A DNA stretch of 64,000 nucleotides from Jannaschia formosa (GCF_003340555.1 NZ_QPLJ01000017.1:1-64000); one strand, 5' to 3'; shown: positions 8,590 to 17,910, numbered from the stretch's first letter. A program made the numbers and translations. Notes: generated from the sequence alone by a model not told the origin.

Positions 8590-10251
8590 ATGACCAAAGC
8601 ACACAGGACAGGCCCGGCCCTCACCCGGCGCGCCACGTTGCGGATGATGACGGCCGGCGGGGCGATCGGCCTGCTCGCGCCCAATCTCCTCGGCCAGCCC
8701 GCCCTCGCCCAGCCCGCGGAGCCGACCGGCCGCATCGTCGTCGGCCTCTCGCAGGAGCCGACGGTCTTCAACCCGCTGATGCCGCATATCGAGGTGGACG
8801 ACGGGGTCGCCTTCTCGCTGTTCGACGCGCTGTTCCGCATCACGCCGGAGGGCGAGATCGTCCCGAACCTCGCCGCCGAGGTGCCGACGGTCGAGAATGG
8901 CGGCCTGTCCGAGGACGGGCTGGAATGGCGCATCAAGCTGCGCGACGACGTCACGTGGCACGACGGCGAGCCCTTCACCGCCGAGGACGTGAAGTTCACG
9001 CTGGAGCTGATCACCGATCCCGCGTTCCGCGCCTGGCGCACCACCGGCCACGACCTCGTGCGCGACATCGAGGTCGTCTCGCCGACCGAGATCACCTGGC
9101 GCATGGAGGAGCCCTTCGCGCCCTACATGTCGTTCCTGACCGAGACCTTCATCCTGCCCGAGCACATCCTGGGCGCGGCCGAGGATCCCAACGAGGCGGC
9201 GTTCAACCAGGCGCCCGTCGGCACCGGCGCGTTCAAGTGGGGCGAGCGTCAGCCCGGCGACAACCTCACGCTGGTGGCCAATCCCGACTATCACGGCGAC
9301 GGGCCCTACGTCGAACAGCTGGTGTTCAAGTACATCCCCGACATGACGGTGCTCTACACCCAGTTCCGCAGCGGCGAGATCGACCTCGTGGGTCAGGCCT
9401 ACATCACGCCCGACAACTATGAGGAGGCGAGGACGCTCGAGGATCGCGAGGTGACGCTGGTCCCGCGCGCCACGGTCGAGTCGATCTACCTCAACCAGGC
9501 GCTGCCGCAGTTTCAGGACAAGGCGGTGCGCGAGGCGCTCTACAAGGCGATCGACCGCAAGTCGATCATCGACATCCTCTACTTCGGGGTGCCGAGCGAA
9601 ATCGAGACCTTCATGCCGCCGACCTCGGCCTACTACAACCCGACCCTGCCCGAGCACGAGTTCGACCTCGAGGAAGCCGCCCGGCTTCTGGACGAGGCCG
9701 GCTGGGTTCCCGGGCCCGACGGCATCCGCCAGAAGGACGGCGTGCGGCTGAGCTTCAGCAACTCGACGACCACCGGCGCCCACCTGCGCGAGCAGGCGCA
9801 GCAGTTCATCCAGCAGACCTTCGGCCAGATCGGCGTGGAGATGACGATCGAGAACCTGCCGCCCGCCGTGATGTGGGGCGAGTTCTGGGGCCAGTCCCAG
9901 TTCGACACGGCCATGGTCGGCATCACCTACCTGATCGGCGCCGACCCGGACGTGACCAACCGCTTCCACAGCAAGGCCATCGCGGCGCAGGGCGGGGCCG
10001 GCTCGAACAACGCGCAATACTCGAATCCCGAGGTCGACGCGCTGCTCGAGGAAGGCGCGCGAACCTTCGACATCGAGCGGCGCAAGGAGATCTACCAGGA
10101 GGTGCAGGCGATCATCCGCGAGGACCTGCCGTTCCTGCCGCTGTTCCTCTACACCAACGTCTACGGCCACAAGGCCGGGATGGCGGGGTTCGAGCCGAAC
10201 GCCAACACCCGGACCGAGTCCTGGAACGCCGCGGGCTGGTACTGGAACTGA
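8590..10251 (+). CDS. Family-5 extracellular solute-binding protein (peptide/amine ABC importer)
   Basis: The 553-residue periplasmic receptor carries a twin-arginine-like export signal: LTRRATLRMMTAGG, then a hydrophobic stretch ending in PALAQ. This suggests export in folded form. The SBP_bac_5 signature region is visible as WRIKLRDDVTWHDGEPFTAEDVKFTLE (about 114-140), and ALYKAIDRKSII marks the second lobe. An upstream in-frame ATG at 8560 is possible, but 8590 has TAGGGA upstream and gives a normal signal peptide. It lies 26 bp after the ATPase gene. A strong hairpin after its stop separates it from the permeases, which usually raises receptor mRNA over permease mRNA. The ligand is unknown. 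Confidence 0.9.
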   Translation: MTKAHRTGPALTRRATLRMMTAGGAIGLLAPNLLGQPALAQPAEPTGRIVVGLSQEPTVFNPLMPHIEVDDGVAFSLFDALFRITPEGEIVPNLAAEVPTVENGGLSEDGLEWRIKLRDDVTWHDGEPFTAEDVKFTLELITDPAFRAWRTTGHDLVRDIEVVSPTEITWRMEEPFAPYMSFLTETFILPEHILGAAEDPNEAAFNQAPVGTGAFKWGERQPGDNLTLVANPDYHGDGPYVEQLVFKYIPDMTVLYTQFRSGEIDLVGQAYITPDNYEEARTLEDREVTLVPRATVESIYLNQALPQFQDKAVREALYKAIDRKSIIDILYFGVPSEIETFMPPTSAYYNPTLPEHEFDLEEAARLLDEAGWVPGPDGIRQKDGVRLSFSNSTTTGAHLREQAQQFIQQTFGQIGVEMTIENLPPAVMWGEFWGQSQFDTAMVGITYLIGADPDVTNRFHSKAIAAQGGAGSNNAQYSNPEVDALLEEGARTFDIERRKEIYQEVQAIIREDLPFLPLFLYTNVYGHKAGMAGFEPNANTRTESWNAAGWYWN

Positions 10252-10262
10252 CGTCGCGCACC

Positions 10263-10298
10263 GCCGCCGCCCGCCCGCCTTGCGCGGCGGGCGGCGGC
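10263..10298 (+). other. Intercistronic mRNA hairpin after the receptor gene
   Basis: GCCGCCGCCCGCC (10263-10275) pairs perfectly with GGCGGGCGGCGGC (10286-10298) around a 10-nt loop. No T-tract follows and the permease gene begins 30 bp later. It is more likely a stability or attenuation hairpin than a full terminator. Receptor-permease junctions of ABC operons commonly carry such stems. Confidence 0.6.
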
Positions 10299-10328
10299 CC
10301 CTCCCTCCCCTCCTGACCGGAGACGCCC

Positions 10329-11279
10329 ATGGCCGCCTTCCTGTTCAGCCGCCTGCTGCAGAGCGCGGCCCTGCTCGTGATCGTGTCGATCATCGGCTTC
10401 ACCGTGCTCAACCTGATGCCGGGCGGCCCGCTCTCGCAATATGCGCTCGACCCCGGCATGACCCAGGCAGATATCGCGCGCATCTCGGAGCAGCTGGGGC
10501 TGAACCGGCCGCTCTACGTGCAGTATCTCGACTGGGCCTGGGGGCTTCTGAGCGGGGACTGGGGCACCTCGTTCCGTGACGGAAGCCCGGTGATCCAGGT
10601 GATCGCGCGGCACGTTCCGGCGACGCTGCTGCTGATGGGATCCTCGACGGTGATCGCCGTGGCCGTCGGCACCTGGATCGGCATCCGCGGCGCCACGCAC
10701 CGCTATTCCGGCTTCGACTACGTCGCGACCGTCGGCGCGATGATCGCCCTGTCGATCCCGACCTTCTGGTTCGGCCTGATCGGCATCTACGTCTTCTCGC
10801 TCCGGCTCGACTGGCTTCCGGCCGGGAACATGTACACGATCGGCGACGGGTCGGTGCTGAACTACCTGCACCACCTGATCATGCCCTCGGTCGTGCTGGC
10901 CCTCGTCCACATCGCGATCTGGAGCCGCTTCATGCGCGGCGCGACCCTCGACGCGATCAGCCAGGACTTCGTCAAGACCGCCCGCGCCAAGGGCCTGTCC
11001 GAGCGGCGCGTGGTCATGAAGCACGTCGTCGGCAACGCGCTTCTGCCGATGATCACGCTGGCGGGGGTGCAGGTTCCATCGCTGCTCACCGGCGCGCTGG
11101 TGACCGAGACGGTGTTCACCTGGCCCGGCATGGGGCGGCTGTTCCTCGATAGCCTCGGCTACAGCGACTATCCGGTCGTGATGGGGCTGCTGATGTTCTC
11201 GGCGCTGCTGACCATCGTCGCCAACCTCGTCGCCGACATCACCGTCGCCCTGGTCGATCCCCGCATCCGCCTGGCCTGA
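10329..11279 (+). CDS. ABC transporter permease, DppB-like
   Basis: A 316-residue inner-membrane permease with six predicted membrane segments. The N-terminal segment reads LLVIVSIIGFTVLNLMPGGPL, typical of DppB/OppB, followed by the periplasmic stretch LGLNRPLYVQYLDW. The EAA loop that docks with the ATPase is DFVKTARAKGLSERRVVMKHVVGNALLP (about 218-245). ATG 10329 follows CCGGAGACGCCC. It forms the heterodimeric channel with the next gene. Length and motifs are normal and nothing appears broken. Confidence 0.92.
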   Translation: MAAFLFSRLLQSAALLVIVSIIGFTVLNLMPGGPLSQYALDPGMTQADIARISEQLGLNRPLYVQYLDWAWGLLSGDWGTSFRDGSPVIQVIARHVPATLLLMGSSTVIAVAVGTWIGIRGATHRYSGFDYVATVGAMIALSIPTFWFGLIGIYVFSLRLDWLPAGNMYTIGDGSVLNYLHHLIMPSVVLALVHIAIWSRFMRGATLDAISQDFVKTARAKGLSERRVVMKHVVGNALLPMITLAGVQVPSLLTGALVTETVFTWPGMGRLFLDSLGYSDYPVVMGLLMFSALLTIVANLVADITVALVDPRIRLA

Positions 11280-11300
11280 TCCCGCAAGGAGGACCCCCTT

Positions 11301-12182
11301 ATGGCTTCGACCGACATCGACACGACGCCCCTTCCCCGCTGGTGGCACAGCCGCGTCGTGCAGCGGTTCTTCGGCCACCGGCTCGCGCTTCTGGGGCTGG
11401 TGATGATCACGCTGCTGACGCTGGCCTGCGGGATCGGTCCCTATCTGCTGCCTTACGACTCGCTCCATATCGACCTGCTCGCGCGGTTCGCCCCGCCGCT
11501 GACGGGCGGCCATTATCTCGGGACCGATCCGCTCGGCCGCGACGTCGCCGCGCGGCTTCTGATGGCGGGGCGGATCTCGCTTCTGGTCGGCTTCTTCGCG
11601 ATGCTGCTGGCGACGGTCCTCGGCACGCTGATCGGCGTCGTCGCGGGCTATGGCGGGCGCACGGTCAACGCGGTCCTGATGCGGCTCGTCGACGGGTTCC
11701 TGTCCTTCCCGACGATCTTCCTGCTGCTGGCGCTGGCCGTCGCGCTCAAGCCCAGCCCGATCATGATCACCGTCATCATCGCGCTGACCGGCTGGATGGA
11801 GGTCGCCCGCATCGTCGAGGCCGAGGTCCGCTCCCTGAAGGAGCGGGAGTTCGTGCTGGCCGGCCGGATGCTGGGGCTGGGCCGCGCGCATATCATGTTC
11901 CGGGAGATCCTGCCCAACTGCATGGGCCCGATCATCGTCGCCGCCACACTGACCGTCGCCCGGGCGATTCTGCTCGAGGCCTATATCAGCTTCCTTGGCT
12001 TCGGCATCCAGCCGCCGCTGCCCAGCTGGGGCAACATGCTCAACGGCGCGCAGCAATATCTCGGCTCGGCCCCCTGGCTCGCCGTCGTCCCCGGCGCCGC
12101 CATCACCGTCGCCGTCACCAGCTTCAACTTCATCGGCGACGGGCTGCGCGACGCGCTCGACGTCCGCAACGACAGCTTCTGA
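11301..12182 (+). CDS. ABC transporter permease, DppC-like
   Basis: A 293-residue partner permease. The N-terminal cytoplasmic stretch is followed by the first membrane span (RLALLGLVMITLLTLACGIGP). The DppC-type loop GTDPLGRDVAARLLMAGRISL is at about 74-94, and the EAA loop REFVLAGRMLGLGRAHIMFREILPN is at about 181-205. The family's C-terminal PSWGNML is at about 240. The AAGGAGG ribosome binding site is 7 bases before ATG 11301. The gap to DppB is 21 bp and to the following oxidoreductase 8 bp, so transporter and first oxidase are probably co-transcribed. This links the imported substrate to FAD-dependent oxidation. Confidence 0.92.
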   Translation: MASTDIDTTPLPRWWHSRVVQRFFGHRLALLGLVMITLLTLACGIGPYLLPYDSLHIDLLARFAPPLTGGHYLGTDPLGRDVAARLLMAGRISLLVGFFAMLLATVLGTLIGVVAGYGGRTVNAVLMRLVDGFLSFPTIFLLLALAVALKPSPIMITVIIALTGWMEVARIVEAEVRSLKEREFVLAGRMLGLGRAHIMFREILPNCMGPIIVAATLTVARAILLEAYISFLGFGIQPPLPSWGNMLNGAQQYLGSAPWLAVVPGAAITVAVTSFNFIGDGLRDALDVRNDSF

Positions 12183-12190
12183 GGTCGTCC

Positions 12191-13501
12191 ATGTCCCAGG
12201 ACCCCCGCGCCGCCCGCAGCGCAACCCCCTACTGGTGGGAGGCCGCCCCGCCCCGGTCCCTGCCGCAGACGCCCCTGCCCGGCCGGGTCGACGCCGCGGT
12301 CGTCGGCGCAGGCTATGCCGGACTGTCGGCGGCGCTGATCCTCGCGCGGGCCGGACGGTCGGTCACCGTCTTCGACGCGATGCGCCCGGGCGAAGGCGCC
12401 TCGTCCCGCAACGGCGGCATCACCAGCGGCAACATCCGCCCGGGCTTCGCCGAGCTCTCGCGCCGCTTCGGCGAGACGACCGCGCTCGCCATCGAGGCCG
12501 AGGGCAAGACGGCGCGCGAGTTCCTGTGGGACATGATCCGGACCGAGGGGCTGGACTGCGACTTCAGGCTGACCGGGCTCTTCAAGGGCGCCATCGGCTT
12601 CGACCAGTACGACGGCATGGCCCGCACCGCGGAGACGCTGGTCAGGCGCCTCGGGATCGAGGCCTATGCCGTCCCCCATGCCGAGCAGCACGGCCATATC
12701 GGAACCGACTTCTACCGCGGCGGCACGGTGCGGATGGATGTCGGCGGGCTGCATCCGGCGAAGTTCCACGCCGAGCTCCTGCGCATCGCGCTCGCCGCCG
12801 GGGTCGCGGTCCACGGCGAGACGCGCGTGACGCGCATCTCCCGGGACGGCGAGGGCTTCCGGATCGCCACCGGCACCGGCGAGGTCCGGGCGCGGCAGGT
12901 CCTGGTCTGCACCAACGGCTACACCGACGGGGCCGCGCCCTATCTCCGCCGCCGCCTGATCCCGGTCCGCAGCCGGATCATCGCCACCGAGGAGCTGCCG
13001 CCCGAGACCATGGCCCGGCTCATGCCGAAGGGCATGATGATGGGCGAGATGCGGCAGCTGGGCTACTACTACCGCCCCTCGCCCGACGGGCGGCGAATCC
13101 TGCTGGGCGGCCGCGACACCTCCCGGCGGGGCGACCCGCTGGAGCCGACCCTGCGCCTGCGGGCCGGGCTTGCCCAGCTCTTCCCCGAGCTGAGCGAGGT
13201 CAAGCTGAGCCACAGCTGGTTCGGCCATGTCGCGATGAACCGCGACATGCTGCCCCGGCTGTTCGAGCATGACGGGGTGCTCTACGCGACCGGGTTCTGC
13301 GGCTCGGGCGTGGTCTGGGCCCCGTGGGTCGGCAGCCGGGCGGCGCACCGGATGCTGGGCGCCGAAGCCGGAAAAAGCGCCTTCGCGTTCCGCCCCCCGG
13401 CCGCCGTCCCGCTCTACAACGGCGATCCCTGGTTCATGCCGGCGATCATCAAGAGCTACGCGCTGCAGGACCATCTCGCGATGCGCCGGGCCCGGAGGTG
13501 A
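12191..13501 (+). CDS. FAD-dependent amine/amino-acid oxidoreductase (DAO family), copy 1
   Basis: A 436-residue flavoenzyme of the D-amino-acid oxidase/glycine oxidase family, most like the gamma-glutamylputrescine oxidase (PuuB) branch. The dinucleotide-binding motif is VVGAGYAGLSAAL (about 37-49), followed by VFDAMRPGEGASSRNGGI, where the ASSRNGG segment contacts FAD. The C-terminal FAD closure is ATGFCGSGVVWAPWVG (about 371-386). It would oxidise a C-N bond in the cytoplasm and release an aldehyde or keto acid. It sits directly downstream of the peptide/amine importer. The exact substrate is unknown. Two further DAO-family genes lie at 14615 and 21829. Confidence 0.85.
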   Translation: MSQDPRAARSATPYWWEAAPPRSLPQTPLPGRVDAAVVGAGYAGLSAALILARAGRSVTVFDAMRPGEGASSRNGGITSGNIRPGFAELSRRFGETTALAIEAEGKTAREFLWDMIRTEGLDCDFRLTGLFKGAIGFDQYDGMARTAETLVRRLGIEAYAVPHAEQHGHIGTDFYRGGTVRMDVGGLHPAKFHAELLRIALAAGVAVHGETRVTRISRDGEGFRIATGTGEVRARQVLVCTNGYTDGAAPYLRRRLIPVRSRIIATEELPPETMARLMPKGMMMGEMRQLGYYYRPSPDGRRILLGGRDTSRRGDPLEPTLRLRAGLAQLFPELSEVKLSHSWFGHVAMNRDMLPRLFEHDGVLYATGFCGSGVVWAPWVGSRAAHRMLGAEAGKSAFAFRPPAAVPLYNGDPWFMPAIIKSYALQDHLAMRRARR

Positions 13502-13548
13502 CCGACCCCCTTCCCCTGCCTCGCGGCACCGCGCCGCGCAGGAAAAGG

Positions 13549-13561
13549 GCAGAAAATGCCG
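13549..13561 (+). promoter_or_regulatory. Candidate Lrp/AsnC operator motif, copy 2
   Basis: GCAGAAAATGCCG, the exact inverse complement of the copy at 17898-17910. It lies in the 227-bp gap before the first GNAT gene. Confidence 0.5.
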
Positions 13562-13728
13562 GGACGGGTTCGAAAACAGGGATACCTGTCTGGTGATCGG
13601 GGCTATGCCCAAGGCAGGGCCGTCCCGGCGTCGACCGGGCCGGCCCGGCGCTCGGCGGCAGATGCGCGCGGGCGCGGACGGGGTGCTTTGCCCGGGCGCG
13701 ATGCCCGGCCGAACCGGAGGTAGCGCAG

Positions 13729-14601
13729 GTGAACGACACGCTCCGCATGGACACCTACGAGGCGCAGGTCGTGCCGATCACCGGGACCGACCGCGCGCGC
13801 CTGCACGAGCTCACCGTCAGCGTCCTCTGGCCGCATCGCGACCAGGACCTCGACCTGCTGATGAGGCTGGGCCGGGGCTACATCGCGCTCGACGAGATCG
13901 GCCGGCCGATGGGATCGGCCATGCATTTCCCGGCCGGCGACGACTTCTCCATGCTCGGCATGATGGTGACGCCGCCACGCCTGCAGGCGCTCGGCGGCGG
14001 CCGCTTCCTGCTGCGGCGCATCATGGACGACTGCGCCGGCCGCGACCTGCGGCTGAACGCGACGCGCTCCGGCTACCGGCTCTATCTCGGCGCCGGGTTC
14101 CAGCATGTGACGACGGTGTTCCAGCACCAGGGTTACATCGGCGACGTGCCTGCCCTCGATCCGCTCCCCGGGGTCGAGCTGTCGCAGATCACCGAGGAGG
14201 ATCACGACGCGATCCGCGAGATGGACAGGGTCGCCTTCGGGGCCGACCGCCGGGCGGTGATCGACGCGCTGCTGGGCGTCTCGTCCGGGCTGCTCGCCAC
14301 CCGCGCCGGGAAGCCCTGCGGCTACGCCCTGATGCGGCGCTTCGGCAAGGGTGAGGTCGTCGGCCCGCTGGTCGCCGAGACCGAGGCGATGGCCGCTTGG
14401 ATCGCAGCGCCCCTGATCCGGCAGGCGCAGGGCGGCTTCGTCAGGCTCGACACGCCCTGCGACGGAGAGGCCCTGCCCGCCTTCCTGACCGCCGCGGGAA
14501 TGGTCCGGGCCGACACCGTGACCGAGATGCGGATCGGGCCGCATCGCCGCGCGACCGAGGGGCTCGTGACCTACGGTGTTGCGGCGCATTCGCTGGGATA
14601 G
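13729..14601 (+). CDS. Two-domain GNAT acetyltransferase, paralogue A
   Basis: A 290-residue protein made of two GNAT-like folds. The N-terminal fold holds the acetyl-CoA loop region MMVTPPRLQALGGGR (about 84-98) with a weak Q-x-x-G-x-G. The C-terminal fold starts near ELSQITEEDHDAIREMDR (about 148) and contains ALMRRFGKGEVVGPLVA (about 199). The GTG start at 13729 is chosen for its GGAGG box 9 bases upstream. A paralogue of the same architecture lies at 18019; both share LLRRFGxGxVxGPxVA-type and RxDxxxDxxxLxxxxxxxG segments. The likely role is N-acetylation of an amine intermediate, balanced by the ArgE-type deacylase nearby, but the substrate is not known. Confidence 0.75.
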   Translation: MNDTLRMDTYEAQVVPITGTDRARLHELTVSVLWPHRDQDLDLLMRLGRGYIALDEIGRPMGSAMHFPAGDDFSMLGMMVTPPRLQALGGGRFLLRRIMDDCAGRDLRLNATRSGYRLYLGAGFQHVTTVFQHQGYIGDVPALDPLPGVELSQITEEDHDAIREMDRVAFGADRRAVIDALLGVSSGLLATRAGKPCGYALMRRFGKGEVVGPLVAETEAMAAWIAAPLIRQAQGGFVRLDTPCDGEALPAFLTAAGMVRADTVTEMRIGPHRRATEGLVTYGVAAHSLG

Positions 14602-14614
14602 GGCGCGGCGCCGC

Positions 14615-15904
14615 TCAGGACAGCCGGTCCTTCAGCCCGAACCACAGGCCCGCCAGCGGCAGGAACCAGGGCTGGCCGTTCAGCGCCGGCACCGCCGGCC
14701 AGTCCAGCCCGTCGAGCGGGTTGGTGTCCCGCCGTCCCATCGCGAGATCGGCCAGCACCTGACCCAGAAGCGTGGACATCTGTGCGCCGTGGCCCGAATA
14801 GCCCATGCCGTAGATCATGCCGTCGGCCTCGCCCGCCCGCGGGAAGCGGTCGCGGGTCATCCCGACGAGACCGCCCCAGCAATAATCGATCTCGACCTTC
14901 GCAAGCTGCGGGAAGATCCCCGCCATCGCCGCGCGCAGGATCGCGCCGGAGCGGGCGTCGGACCTCTGGTCCGAACGCGCCGAGAACTGTGCCCGGCCGC
15001 CCAGGATCAGGCGCCTGTCGGGCGACAGGCGGAAGTAGTTGCCGATGTTGAGCGAGGTGACGCAGGTCCGGTTGCCGGGCATGGTGGAGGCGGCCTCGGC
15101 CTCCGAAAGCGGGCGCGTGGCGATGACGAAGGAGGCGACGGGGATGATCCGCTTGCGGAAATATCCCAGCGGCGCCTTGCGCACCTGCGCGCTGTAGGCC
15201 CCGGTCGCGGCGATCACCGTGCCCGCATACACTTGCCCGCGCGGCGTGTCGAGTTGCCAGCCGTCGCGCGTCCGAAGGCGCCCCGTGACCGGCGCCTCTT
15301 CCCATATCGTCGCCCCGTGGCGCCCCGCCGCGTCGGCGAGGCCGGTCAGGTAGCGCCCCATGTGCATCATGGCCGATTTCTCGAACAGGGCGGCGCCGTG
15401 GAAGGCGTCCGACCCGATCTCGCCCTGCAGGTCGCCCCGGTCGAGCCACCGGGTCGCGGGATCGACCTCGCGCGCCACCAGCTCCTGGTTGGCCCGGAGC
15501 CCGGCCGCGTGCGACGGCTTCGAGGCCAGCTTCAGCTTGCCCGCGCGGCGGAAGTCGCAGGCGATCCCCTCCTCGGCGATCAGATCCTCGATCATGTCGA
15601 TGGAACGGTCGTAGGCGCGGTAGAGCCTCCGCGCCCGCTCCTCCCCGAGATGGGCCTGAGCGTCGGCATAGCCGTGCGCGATGCCGTTGTTCAGATGCCC
15701 GCCGTTGCGGCCCGACGCGCCGGCGCCGACGCGGGACGCCTCCAGCACGGCGACGCGCACCCCGTTCCGCGCCAGCTTGCGCGCGGCGTTGAGTCCGGTG
15801 AAGCCCGCGCCGATCACCGCCACGTCGAACCGGCCCTCGACCGGCCCGGCCTGCCCGCCCGCGAAGGCGGGCGCGGTGTCGTGCCAGTAGGATGCGAGTT
15901 TCAT
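14615..15904 (-). CDS. FAD-dependent oxidoreductase, gamma-glutamylputrescine oxidase-like (copy 2)
   Basis: A 429-residue DAO-family flavoenzyme. The FAD motif VIGAGFTGLNAARKLA is at about 30-45, with ASGRNGGHLNNGIAHG at about 62-77. PuuB-type features include the start SYWHDTAPAF and the C-terminal YGMGYSGHGAQMSTLLGQ. It probably oxidises an acylated or free polyamine-like amine to an aldehyde with H2O2 release. It follows the HAD-like gene by 3 bp on the minus strand, so the two form an operon transcribed towards the convergent GNAT gene. Fewer than 15 bp separate the convergent stops. It is clearly a paralogue, not a duplicate, of the 12191 enzyme. Confidence 0.85.
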   Translation of the reverse strand: MKLASYWHDTAPAFAGGQAGPVEGRFDVAVIGAGFTGLNAARKLARNGVRVAVLEASRVGAGASGRNGGHLNNGIAHGYADAQAHLGEERARRLYRAYDRSIDMIEDLIAEEGIACDFRRAGKLKLASKPSHAAGLRANQELVAREVDPATRWLDRGDLQGEIGSDAFHGAALFEKSAMMHMGRYLTGLADAAGRHGATIWEEAPVTGRLRTRDGWQLDTPRGQVYAGTVIAATGAYSAQVRKAPLGYFRKRIIPVASFVIATRPLSEAEAASTMPGNRTCVTSLNIGNYFRLSPDRRLILGGRAQFSARSDQRSDARSGAILRAAMAGIFPQLAKVEIDYCWGGLVGMTRDRFPRAGEADGMIYGMGYSGHGAQMSTLLGQVLADLAMGRRDTNPLDGLDWPAVPALNGQPWFLPLAGLWFGLKDRLS

Positions 15905-15907
15905 CGC

Positions 15908-16573
15908 TCAGAGGCCCAGAGCGGCGGGCAGCTGCGAGATGTCCGGCACCTCGGTATATCCATAGTGCGGATTGCCCGGCTCGTGCCCGCGATTGACCCA
16001 GACCTTGTTCCGGATGCCCAGGTCATGGGCCGTCATCAGGTCGTAGCGGAAGCTTGACGAGACGTGCAGCACATCCTCCGGGCCGCAGCCCAGCGTGTCG
16101 AACATGTACTCGAAGGCACGCATGTGCGGCTTGTAGGCGCCCGCGCTCTCGGCGGTCAGGACATGGGCGATCGGCGCGCCGAGCTTCTCGATGTTGTGCG
16201 GAATCTGTTCGTTCATCGAGTTCGTCAGCGCGACGAGCGGCACCTCGGCGGCCACCTTCGACAGACCTTCGGGCACGTCCGGATGGGGGCCCCAGCTCGG
16301 CACGCGGTCGTAGATTTCCGCGGCCACGGCCGGGTCGAAGGTCACGCCGTTGCGCTTGCAGGTCCGCTCCAGCGCGTTGTGGACGACATCGGCATAGGGC
16401 TTCCAGTCGTGCAGCACCTCGTCGAGCCGGTAGGCCGAGAAGTCGCGGATGAACCTCTCCATCGCCTCGGACGAAAGCTGCGCGCCGTAATGGTCGCGCG
16501 CGGCCCCGGCCATGTCGAAATGGATCATGGTGCCGTGGCAGTCGAAGGTGACGAACTTGGGACGGAAGGTCAT
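15908..16573 (-). CDS. Haloacid dehalogenase type II-like hydrolase
   Basis: A 221-residue HAD-superfamily protein of the L-2-haloacid dehalogenase type. Motif I is VTFDCHGTM with the nucleophilic Asp at about residue 10, where the family usually has FDAYGT. Motif II is ALTNSMNEQ (about 118), the motif III Lys is in GAYKPHM (about 150), and the last acidic motif is in SSSFRYDLMTAHDLG (about 171-185). ATG 16573 has GGAG 6 bases upstream. It leads a two-gene operon with the PuuB-like oxidase. Real substrates of such genes in amine-catabolic clusters are seldom halogenated, and a phosphatase or C-N/C-X hydrolase role is equally possible. Confidence 0.8.
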   Translation of the reverse strand: MTFRPKFVTFDCHGTMIHFDMAGAARDHYGAQLSSEAMERFIRDFSAYRLDEVLHDWKPYADVVHNALERTCKRNGVTFDPAVAAEIYDRVPSWGPHPDVPEGLSKVAAEVPLVALTNSMNEQIPHNIEKLGAPIAHVLTAESAGAYKPHMRAFEYMFDTLGCGPEDVLHVSSSFRYDLMTAHDLGIRNKVWVNRGHEPGNPHYGYTEVPDISQLPAALGL

Positions 16574-16650
16574 GGCGGTCTCCGGGACTGGCTTTCGCCC
16601 CAGCATCGGCGCTTCGCGGCGACGGAGGTGCCGGCTTCGCCCGGCGGGAG

Positions 16651-16663
16651 GCAGGAAATTGCG
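16651..16663 (+). promoter_or_regulatory. Candidate Lrp/AsnC operator motif, copy 3
   Basis: GCAGGAAATTGCG, in the 199-bp divergent region between the HAD-like operon (minus) and the ArgE-like gene (plus). It differs from copy 2 at three positions. Confidence 0.45.
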
Positions 16664-16772
16664 ATTGTGCCGGGCCCCGCGGCACGCCGTGCCGGCACCT
16701 GCGGCAAACCGGTTCCCCCTTCGCCGAAGGCCGCCGCAGACTGCCGGCAGGTTCGCACGGAGGCCGAGACCG

Positions 16773-17897
16773 ATGCCGCAAGAGACCCTGACGCCGGAAG
16801 CGATGCTGTCGAAGCTGGTCGGCTTCGAGAGCGTGGTCGGCCGCCCGAACGGCCCCATCGTCGCCTTCGTGCACGACTGGCTTTCCTCCCACGGCATCGC
16901 CGCGCATGTCCTGCCGGGGCCGGAGGGCGACCGGGCCAACCTCTTCGCCAGCATCGGTCCGGCGGACCGGCCGGGCTTCGTCCTGTCGGGGCATCTCGAC
17001 GTCGTCCCGGCGGCGGAGCCCGGCTGGCGCGCCGATCCCTTCCTGCTGCGCAACGAGGGCGACCGGCTGCTCGGGCGCGGCGCCTGCGACATGAAGGGCT
17101 TCGTCGCCGCCGCCCTTGCGATGGCGCCGGACCTCGCGCGCATGGGGCTTCAGGCGCCGATCCATCTGGCGCTCTCCTACGACGAGGAGGCCGGATGCCG
17201 GGGCGTGCCGCATCTGCTGGAAGCGCTGCCGCGGCTTTGCGCGCCGCCACAGGGCGCGATCATCGGCGAGCCCTCGCGCCTCGTCCCCGTCCTGGCGCAC
17301 AAGGGCAAGGCCGCGATCCGGCTCACGGCGCGCGGGATCGCAGGCCATTCCTCGCGCCCCGATCTGGGGCGGAACGCTATCCACGCGCTCGTCCCGGTGC
17401 TGCGGGCCGCCGTCGAGCGGGCCGAGGCATTGACCCGAGGCCCGACCGATCCCCGCTTCGCGCCGCCCTGGTCCAGCCTGCAGGTCGGCACGGTATCGGG
17501 CGGACAGGCGCTCAACATCGTCCCCGACATCGCCGTGGCGGAGATCGAGGCGCGGGCCATCGCGGGCACCGACCCGCTGGACCTGCTCGGCCCCGTGATC
17601 GCCGCGGCCGAAGCGGCGGGCATCGAGGCCGAGACGATCTCGGCCTATCCCGCGCTGGCCCTCGCGGCCGATCACCCGCTGGCGGCGCGGATCGCCGCGC
17701 TTTCCGGCCGGGACCCGCTGCCGGCGGTCAGCTACGGGACCGAGGCGGGACTGTTCCAGGCCGCCGGAATCCCGTCCGTGGTCTGCGGGCCCGGGGATAT
17801 CTCGCGCGCCCACAAGCCCGAGGAATACCTGACGCGGGACGAGCTGCGGGCCGGCTGCGGGTTGATCCGGCGGCTCGGCGAAAGCCTGTGCGGCTGA
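16773..17897 (+). CDS. ArgE/DapE-type M20 metallo-deacylase
   Basis: A 374-residue zinc-dependent amidohydrolase that removes an acyl group from an amino acid or amine (acetylornithine deacetylase-like). Metal and catalytic residues are in place: SGHLDVVPA (His and Asp, about 73-81), GACDMKG (bridging Asp), DEEAGC (catalytic Glu pair), GEPS, and a C-terminal His in RAHKPEEYL (about 345). The dimerisation lid lies between, starting at KGKAAIRLTARGIAGHSS. ATG 16773 follows ACGGAGGCC. A downstream operator-like region (17898-17942) separates it from the second GNAT. It could undo or precede the GNAT-catalysed acylation. Confidence 0.87.
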   Translation: MPQETLTPEAMLSKLVGFESVVGRPNGPIVAFVHDWLSSHGIAAHVLPGPEGDRANLFASIGPADRPGFVLSGHLDVVPAAEPGWRADPFLLRNEGDRLLGRGACDMKGFVAAALAMAPDLARMGLQAPIHLALSYDEEAGCRGVPHLLEALPRLCAPPQGAIIGEPSRLVPVLAHKGKAAIRLTARGIAGHSSRPDLGRNAIHALVPVLRAAVERAEALTRGPTDPRFAPPWSSLQVGTVSGGQALNIVPDIAVAEIEARAIAGTDPLDLLGPVIAAAEAAGIEAETISAYPALALAADHPLAARIAALSGRDPLPAVSYGTEAGLFQAAGIPSVVCGPGDISRAHKPEEYLTRDELRAGCGLIRRLGESLCG

Positions 17898-17910
17898 CGG
17901 CATTTTCTGC
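17898..17910 (-). promoter_or_regulatory. Candidate Lrp/AsnC operator motif, copy 4
   Basis: CGGCATTTTCTGC, beginning at the base after the ArgE-like stop codon and exactly complementary to copy 2 (13549-13561). It lies 108 bp before the second GNAT start. Confidence 0.5.
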